Shown piece by piece: positions 57,677-64,000 of a DNA stretch of 64,000 bases; within the stretch, counting starts at the first letter, position 1, and each line of letters begins with the position of its first letter. Location: the NCBI GenBank assembly GCA_037974665.1, contig CM075767.1:18368840-18432839 (forward strand), given 5' to 3'. This DNA comes from Ehretia macrophylla. Lineage: Eukaryota; Streptophyta; Magnoliopsida; Boraginales; Ehretiaceae. Under the pieces are notes generated by a model that saw only the letters and a program-made list of their open reading frames with translations, had not been told where the DNA came from and made no database searches. Position numbers and translations under genes: made by a program.

Positions 57677-57720
57677 CCGAGGATACCCCGGCTGACAGCT
57701 AAACATGCGCTCTGATACCA
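57677..57720 (-). promoter_or_regulatory. Element 6 primer binding site and leader stem-loop
   Basis: TGGTATCAGAGC at 57720-57709 on the minus strand. After 17 nt CCGGGG and CCTCGG (57691-57686 with 57682-57677) pair around TAT. Confidence 0.85.
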
Positions 57721-58137
57721 CTTAAATGTCACGCCTCAACTCGACCCCTCCTATAATCAGTCAAGACGCAACAGAATTTCGGCAGTATAACGACAGTAAA
57801 TAGAACACCGAGGCTCTAAACCAACCTCAATAGAACATCATACATCAACTCCACAAACCATACAACAACAACTCCTCAATAAAATGACAACATACATCAT
57901 AACTATATTATACAATAAACATCCTTCGTTATACGCCTCCGTTCCAACATAATACATAAACCTTAATATACATTACAAAAACATATTGCCAATCTAGCAA
58001 CCTAATCATAAACAAAAGGAAGGCTACTAAGACAGCATCAACTAATTCATTATCTTTTCAACATCTTTTACATAATGAACTACAAAGCATATAAAAGTCT
58101 ACTAACTTAATGTACAAGACAGTAAAACAATACAACA

Positions 58138-58229
58138 TCAAGGATAAGACTCTGGAACATAGGACTCATCCATGTAAGGCACATTTTCCTCTTCAGGAGG
58201 CACGTACCCGTAATCTTGCTCAAAGACAC
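58138..58229 (-). other. Open exon-like segment in LTR D (element 6 5' LTR)
   Basis: After GCATACAG, GT and 30 codons run to TGA 58138, including DYGYVPPEEENVPYMDESYV. In this copy the predicted upstream exon is open in frame for 23 codons but still has no ATG. Confidence 0.45.
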
Positions 58230-58771
58230 CTGTATGCATGTAATAATAGAGAGTGAGCTTATATAAAATAAGCCCAGTGACGATCCGATAGATCTCGAGC
58301 AAGGTCTACTAAACTCCTTAGAATAATCCTTTGAGTCAGTAAACACACAATAACATCAATAATACTATCATCACATAGCTATATGACCATTCAATAAATG
58401 ATACTCTCTCTAATTGGTGTAGCTCCAAACGCCGTCACGATCTCAACCATTCTTCTTGTAACTCCCCATTACTCACGCACCCGGGGTACCCCCAATAACC
58501 TCTCCCTCCATGACACCTCCGTCATGCAAGCTGGAGGCAGTCTTTGATAGTCATGCCGTTTTCAACCCGACAGCCCGATGCTGCCCGAGAGGTGGCACAC
58601 ACATACTAGAGACTCAGCAATAATAATAAATATCAATCATTCACAGGAGGACAGTCTAGCAGAATTGTTTATCTCCCGGCATCCATCATCAATCAATAAT
58701 CATCAATAATCATCAATAATCATATTATCATCATAATAACAATAATAACCAATTTAACAACACATAACTAA

Positions 58772-58798
58772 GTTAGATGACAAAGTAGGCCATCTAAC
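58772..58798 (-). other. LTR hairpin (family D, element 6 5' LTR)
   Basis: On the minus strand GTTAGATGGC and GTCATCTAAC flank CTACTTT. Confidence 0.72.
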
Positions 58799-60338
58799 CG
58801 AACATGCATTACACACACAATCGAACCCTAATTTACCCGTCAACAACTCACAATTCAATCACTCAACCCACACCCAATCATCTAAGGCTCAATCTAACAT
58901 TTTAAAGAAAGACAACCTAAACTTCAATTAATCATATCTTACATTCTACTAATCCAAACAACTCCAAATTATTTTCAAACACCCACCCATTCAACCAACT
59001 ACATTAGCCCCCTCGGAAAACCACCATAACACCTCCAAATCATGCCCGATAACCCTAAAATCCTAGGATGTCTTGGCTGGATTTTCTAGATTTTGGCACG
59101 GACATCACAATTGAAAATTCGGCATTACAACGGTGCTACTACGTAATTATCAAACATTTAGAAATCGACGGCAATCGATTCTGATCAACACAACTCAATT
59201 TAATCAACATTGAACAATTTAATCAAATTTAAATACCTGGAAAATAAAAATTATGCTACAACTGATAAAAACTCGTAGTATTACAGCTAAATGATCCCTA
59301 GCATGCAAGGAGCAATAATCTAACATCATATTAGAATTCTAACGGTTCAATTTTCATTTATACACAAAAATGCAAAAGACAACTTTTGAGATCTAGAATT
59401 TTTCTCTCACCTTTGATGCAAACTAAGGCTAGAAATGGGTAGAATGGATGCCCAACAATCAATTTCAAGCTTTGAATCACTCAATTCGGCTTTGAAATGC
59501 AAAATCTATGAGAAAAATGCTTTGAAAATGCCTTCATCTTTCTCCTCCAAGGAGCCACGGTTTTGTGTGTGTTTTTGGGGTGTTTTTGTGCTTTGTGAGT
59601 GTGTGTTGGTGATATAAGCTTGTTGGTCAACCATTTAAATAAAGTCAAAGTTAATTTAAATTAGTATTTTTGTGTTTTCTTGACTTTAAATGCATTTTCT
59701 TGATCACCAAAGTTCAAAACATTTATTCAACACCCAAAATAGCTCAAGTAGATTATTTTTAGGTGACAAGAAGTTTTACAATCAAACAATTCCACGCGAG
59801 TCGGCTTAAAACGCGATTTTTGCAAAAGAAGGTGAAAAGTCATATTATTTATTTTCAAATGTCTTTTGAATGCACAATTAATCTAAAATCATTTAATACC
59901 ACATATAAATACATTTATATTAATATATACTAGGTCAACAAAAGTCAATGCAAGAATCGGGTTTAGAAGAAATCACTATTTAACTCAAAAATGCTATTTT
60001 TTGCCCGAAAAGTCTATTTAAATTACTATTCTGTTTCAGAATTAATTTTTATCAAACATGGGTCTATTAATAATAGAGGACTAGTTTTTAAGACGTTTAA
60101 AACACCCCTGTAAAAATTTTAGTGGACAGGTGTTCAAAAGCACTATTCATCAAAACCGACGATAAAATTTCTGATTCTGTTTTTGATAAAAATTTCATGA
60201 ATACACATTTAGCATGTTCTAGGAGTATTAATATCAAAATTATCACATTCTAAGTCATATAGCACATAAACAGGTTAATTCACGCAAAACAAAAATAAAC
60301 ACGCAAAACGAGACAGGATAGAAAAGTGGGGTTTCACA

Positions 60339-60586
60339 ATAGTTTTGACTGGGTACTTCCGGACTATTCCAAACTAAAGTTATAAGGTGGTTGGGTCGAC
60401 ACGTCATCATCGAAATCGTGATTGAGGTTGCTCGTGAAGAGTGAATTGTATCCTTTAATTGAGTGGTTATAGTCTTAATGCTTATAATGTTTGTCTTGAT
60501 TTAATTGTTGGCTTAGTTTTGTTGTTCTTTAATGCTTAAATTGATTGGTTTACTTGGCTATTTGCATTGCACTCTTCTTTCATCTC
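60339..60586 (+). repeat. Element 3 3' LTR, second fragment (family C)
   Basis: Forward match to 25370-25620, lying between elements 6 and 7, which shows that both entered the same LTR. ATCTC (60582-60586) would be the target copy of element 7. Confidence 0.88.
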
Positions 60587-61007
60587 TGTCACGCCCCAAC
60601 TCGACCCCACCTATAATCAGTCAGGACACAACGGAATTTCGGCAGCATAACGACAGTAAATAGATTTCCGAGGTTCTAAACCAACCTCATTAATAACATT
60701 AAACAATCCAATTTCATAACCATACAAACAACAACTCCTCAACAGCATAACAACATACAACATAACCGTAATATATAATAATCAGTCTTCGTTATCTGCC
60801 TCCATTCCAACATAACATACAATACCTCAACCTTATCATACATTTCAAAAATAAGTTGAGACACATCTACAACTTAACCATAGACAAAAGAAAGCCAATA
60901 AGTTAACATCATTTGGATTATCATCTTTTCAACATTTATTACAATAAGAACCATAAAGCATATAAAAGTCTATTAAGCTAATATACATGACATTAAACAA
61001 CATAGAA

Positions 61008-61099
61008 TCATGGATAAGACTCAGGAACATATGACTCGTCCACGTAAGGCACATTTTCCTCCTCAGGAGGCACGTACCTGTAATCCGGCTCTGCAACAC
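61008..61099 (-). other. Open exon-like segment in LTR D (element 7)
   Basis: After GCTTACAG, GT and 30 codons run to TGA 61008, including DYRYVPPEEENVPYVDESYV. Frame and stop agree with the other D copies. Confidence 0.45.
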
Positions 61100-61574
61100 C
61101 TGTAAGCATGCAATAATAGAGAGTGAGCTTATATACATAAGCCCAGTGAGGATCCGATAGATCTCGAGCAAGGTCTACTAAACTCCTTGGAATAATCATT
61201 TGAGTCAGTAAACACACAATAACACAAATAATACTATCATCACATAACTATATAACCAATCAATAAAGGATACTCTATTTGGTGTAGCTTCAAACGCCAT
61301 CACGATCTCAACCGTTCTTCTTATAACTCCCCATTACTCACGCACCCGAGGTACCTCACTAGCCCCTCCCTCCATGACACCTCCGTCATGCGAGCTGGGG
61401 GTAGCCTATGGCAGTCATGCCGTTATCAACCCGACAGCCCAACGCTGCCCGAGAGGTGGCACACACATACCAAGACTCCATAATCATCATCAATCATCAA
61501 TCAATCAATCAATTGGGAGATCAGCAACAAAAGTGCCCGATTCCCGAACTCAATAATAATCAATCAATAACTTA

Positions 61575-61601
61575 GTTAGATGACAAAGTAGGCCATCTAA
61601 C
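61575..61601 (-). other. LTR hairpin (family D, element 7)
   Basis: On the minus strand GTTAGATGGC and GTCATCTAAC flank CTACTTT. Confidence 0.72.
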
Positions 61602-62890
61602 CGGACATGCATTATAAACACAATTAAACCCTAAATTACTCATCAACAACTCACCATTCAACACTCGAACACAACCCAATCGTCTAAAGGCATCGTTCAA
61701 GAAATTAAAGAATGACAACCTAAACTTCTAAAATTCATAACTTACAATCTATTAATCCAAACATTACCAAATCAGTTTCTATCACTCACCCATTCAACCT
61801 ACTACATTAGCCCTCTCGGAAATCCACCATAACACCTCCAAATCATGCCCGATAACCCTAAAACCCTAGGATGTCTTGGCTGGATTTTCCGAATTTTCAC
61901 ACGAACAATGTAATTGAAAATTCGGCATTACAACAGCGCTAACACGTAATTATCAAGTATTTAGAAATCGACGGCAATCGATTTCGATCAACACAACTCA
62001 TTTAATTCAACTTTGAACATTTTAATCAAAATTAAATACCCGGAAAATAAAAATTATGCTACATCCGACAGAAATTCGTAGTATTGCATCAAAATGATCC
62101 CTAGCATGCAAGGAGAAATAATCTATCATCAGATTTCAATTCTAACGGTTAAATTTTCATTTATGAGCAAAAGTATAAAAATGACATTTTGAGATCCATA
62201 ATTTTTCTCTCACCTTTGATGCGATATAAGCCTAGGAATGCGTGCTATGCGTGCCCAAAAAGCAGAATCCAAGTCGGTGCGAAGTTCTACGGACAAAAAC
62301 TAGGTTTTTCTTTGAAAAATTGGTTGAAAAGCTTGAGTTTTTCTCTTTCTTTTTCTCCCTCAACCTCTCGGCCCTTTGTGTGTGTGTGGAGTGTGTTTTG
62401 TGCTTTGCCTAGTGTGTGTTGATGACAATATATAATTAAAAGCTTAGTCAATTAAAAAAAATGCAAAGTCAAAGTAGTTTAAGTTAGTATTTTTGTGTTT
62501 TCTTGACTTTAATTGCATTTTCTTGATTACCAAAGTTCAAAACAATTATTCAACACCCAATCTAGCTCAAGTAAATTATTTTTAGGTGACAAGAAGTTTT
62601 ACAATCAAACAATTTCACCCGAGTCGGCTTAAAACTCGATTTTCGCAAAAGTCGGTGTAAAAACCCTAATAAATTCTTAAGCCGATTTTAAAACCGTTTT
62701 CATCAAACACAGGTCTATTAAAGTCCGTGGACTAGGTCTAGAAGGGTTAAAAAGACCAGTTTCAAAATTTTAGCGGACGTGTTTTGAAAACACTATTCAT
62801 TAAAAATCGACGATAAAATTTCTGACTCCGTTTTTGATGAAAATTTCATGAATGCACATTTAGCACGTATTAGGAGTATTGACATCAAAA

Positions 62891-64000
62891 TTATAACTTT
62901 CTAGGTCCTATAGCACATAAACAGATCATATGCACGCAAAACGAGGTATAGCATGTAAAACGAGATAAGCAGGAAAGTGGGGTTTCACATTCTCCCCCAC
63001 TTATAGAAATTTCGTCCTCAAAATTCTTACTTGATGTACGGAATAGATCTAGGTATTGCTGCTGCATCTGATCTCGTCTCTCCCACGTAGCTTCCTCAAT
63101 ACCGTGATGCTTCCACAACACCTTAACTATCGGAATCTTCTTCGACCTCAACTCTCGGTCTATCTGATCTAGAATACGAATCGGACGCTCGTCATAAGTC
63201 AAATTCTCACGAAGCTGTAACGGCTCTGGCTCAAGAATATGAGAAGGATCCGGATTATATTTCCGCAAATTAGACACGTGAAATACATCGTGGACATTAG
63301 AGAAGTTCTCCGATAAAGCCAACCGATATGCCAACTTACCAACCCTGCCAGTAATCTCAATCGGCCCAACAAATCTCGGATTCAGCTTACCACCTTTACC
63401 ATAACGAGCAAAACCCTTACGAGGAGACAATCTCAAGAAAACCCGATCTCCGACTGCAAACTCCAAGTCCCGACGACGCTTATCAGCATAACTCTTGAAT
63501 CTACTCTGCGCCGTAAGCATTCTCTGCCTGATCAACTGAACATTCTCAATCTTCTCAAGAAGTTCTGGCATAATAGTCGGATCAACAGTCTTCATCTCTC
63601 CTACCTCGTCCCAATATAAAGGTGAACGGCACTTACGACCGTAAAGAGCTGCGAAAGGCGCCATCCCAATAGTAGCTTGATAACTATTGTTATAGGCAAA
63701 CTCGGCAAGTGGTAGATGTTTTTCCCAGTTCTTCCCGAAGTCCAGAACACAAGCCCTAAGCATATCTTCTAGAATTTGAATAGTCCGCTCAGACTGACCG
63801 TCGATCTGTGGATGATACGCGGTACTGAAGTTCAATTGAGTACCCAAAGTCTCCTGAAGTTTCTCCCACAAACGAGAAGTAAATCGAGGATCTCGATCGG
63901 AGACAATACTAGACGGAATCCCGTGAAGTCTAACAATCTGATCCAGATAGAGATCCGTCAACTTTGTAACCTCATCTCCCATCCTCATTGCAATAAAATG
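62891..64000 (-). CDS. Element 7 polyprotein C-terminus: integrase core end and chromodomain (partial)
   Basis: An uninterrupted frame runs from the right edge to TAA at 62891. It starts HFIAMRMGDEV and has the integrase core motifs SIVSDRDPRFTSRLW (second catalytic Asp) and AYHPQIDGQSERT (catalytic Glu), then [45 protein letters not shown], and the chromodomain near 63050-63160 (VKVLWKHHGIEEATWERRDQ). Integrase joins element DNA to the host; a chromodomain probably guides it to heterochromatin. The frame crosses the PPT (GGECE) and goes about 30 codons into the LTR before stopping, so the true protein end overlaps the LTR. No broken motif is seen. Relatives: element 4 (same family, broken). 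Confidence 0.92.
   Translation of the reverse strand, partial: HFIAMRMGDEVTKLTDLYLDQIVRLHGIPSSIVSDRDPRFTSRLWEKLQETLGTQLNFSTAYHPQIDGQSERTIQILEDMLRACVLDFGKNWEKHLPLAEFAYNNSYQATIGMAPFAALYGRKCRSPLYWDEVGEMKTVDPTIMPELLEKIENVQLIRQRMLTAQSRFKSYADKRRRDLEFAVGDRVFLRLSPRKGFARYGKGGKLNPRFVGPIEITGRVGKLAYRLALSENFSNVHDVFHVSNLRKYNPDPSHILEPEPLQLRENLTYDERPIRILDQIDRELRSKKIPIVKVLWKHHGIEEATWERRDQMQQQYLDLFRTSSKNFEDEISISGGECETPLSCLSRFTCYTSFCVHMICLCAIGPRKL
62990..63025 (-). promoter_or_regulatory. Element 7 polypurine tract and pre-PPT stem
   Basis: On the minus strand AATTTT and GAAATT pair around GAGGAC (63025-63008), then AAGTGGGGGAGAA abuts the LTR at 62989. Both overlap the polyprotein frame. Confidence 0.82.

Larger units (their letters stand above)
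53009..60338 (-). mobile_element. Element 6: non-autonomous gypsy element with family D LTRs (LARD-like)
   Basis: It reads from right to left: 5' LTR 60338-57727, primer site, 2.6 kb of internal DNA without recognisable genes, PPT, truncated 3' LTR. The LTRs, primer site, leader stem-loop, TTATGTGA array and pre-PPT stem are all of family D type. Long LTRs around a short non-coding centre fit the class called LARD. It would depend on proteins from relatives such as elements 4 or 7. Confidence 0.82.
57727..60338 (-). repeat. Element 6 5' LTR (family D)
   Basis: Complete LTR of 2612 bp, TGTGAAACCCCAC at 60338 to GAGGCGTGACA at 57727. A TATA-like stretch (TTATATCACC) and a CA-rich leader lie near 59560-59620. 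The possible leader intron runs from 59410 to 58230. The exon-like segment is 58138-58229 and the hairpin 58772-58798. Confidence 0.9.
23929..60586 (+). mobile_element. Element 3: Ty3/gypsy chromovirus, family C, host of nested elements
   Basis: It lies in the 3' LTR of element 2. Its own pieces are the 5' LTR 23929-26069, gag-pol 26381-30047, integrase end and chromodomain 51841-52740, and 3' LTR pieces 52758-52975 and 60339-60586; the last part is beyond the window. Elements 4, 6 and 7 interrupt it. Coding is destroyed by stops, frameshifts and a 43-base deletion in RT. Confidence 0.88.
60587..62989 (-). repeat. Element 7 3' LTR (family D)
   Basis: LTR of 2403 bp, TGTGAAACCCCAC at 62989 to GGGGCGTGACA at 60587. 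Possible leader intron 62213 to 61100. Exon-like segment 61008-61099, hairpin 61575-61601, ATC-rich simple repeat near 61485-61515. Confidence 0.92.
60587..64000 (-). mobile_element. Element 7: Ty3/gypsy chromovirus, family D, partial
   Basis: It reads right to left and enters at the right edge. The 3' LTR (60587-62989), PPT and an open integrase-chromodomain frame are present. It is the least damaged gypsy copy in the window and may be the youngest. Its 5' part lies outside. Confidence 0.9.

Noticed and set aside
60587..60600. Reading the minus D LTR at 60587 as part of element 6
   Set aside because: A 248-base piece of forward LTR C separates them, the D LTR has its own ends and PPT, and it leads into coding sequence absent from element 6.

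Overview
The window is from a nuclear plant genome, probably a eudicot, and I could not name the species. It is AT-rich, intergenic and apparently heterochromatic, and it is built almost wholly from long terminal repeat (LTR) retrotransposons inserted into one another. I found no host gene, tRNA, rRNA, CRISPR array or prokaryotic feature. Most coding regions are decayed gag-pol genes of Ty3/gypsy chromoviruses (Tekay/Del-like by their RT, integrase and C-terminal chromodomain motifs), plus one decayed Ty1/copia element. Boundaries come from LTR ends (TG...CA), 5-bp target-site duplications (TSDs), tRNA-Met primer sites (TGGTATCAGAGC) and polypurine tracts (PPTs).

I call the gypsy LTR families A, B, C and D. 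Layout from left to right: element 1 (A, minus strand) has a gag-protease remnant at 1-1098 and its 5' LTR at 1422-3814; 285 unassigned bases follow. Element 2 (B, plus) has its 5' LTR at 4100-6859 and its 3' LTR from 21427. Its internal region has no gag or pol and is split by a copia element (7282-20756). That copia element carries a 4-kb solo A LTR (9520-13573) and a 2-kb internal inversion (18166-20215). Element 3 (C, plus) sits in the 3' LTR of element 2 from 23929. Element 4 (D, plus; 30048-51840) sits in the integrase of element 3. Element 5 (C, plus; 38687-50645) sits in the 3' LTR of element 4. A solo D LTR (minus; 39993-42428) sits in the 5' LTR of element 5. The 3' LTR of element 3 is further broken by element 6 (D, minus; 53009-60338, non-coding inside) and element 7 (D, minus; 60587 to the right edge, with an open integrase-chromodomain frame). 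The chain element 2 > 3 > 4 > 5 > solo D is five layers deep.

The autonomous copies encode the usual order gag (zinc knuckles)-protease-reverse transcriptase-RNase H-integrase-chromodomain. All are broken by stops, frameshifts or lost catalytic residues, except the visible part of element 7. Elements 2 and 6 have LTRs, primer site and PPT but no recognisable coding capacity, so they would need proteins from relatives such as elements 4 or 7.

The most interesting signal is not a gene. LTRs of all four families carry a stem-loop whose stem sequence changes with compensatory substitutions while the loop CTACTTT stays almost fixed. A second stem-loop lies 16-19 nt after the primer site in five elements, and a third lies just before the PPT in six. 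The LTRs also look as if they contain a leader intron (donor GTGAG, acceptor CAG) followed by a short GAA-rich open exon. Together these suggest an RNA-level control or packaging system shared by autonomous and non-autonomous members. This is inference from sequence comparison by eye.
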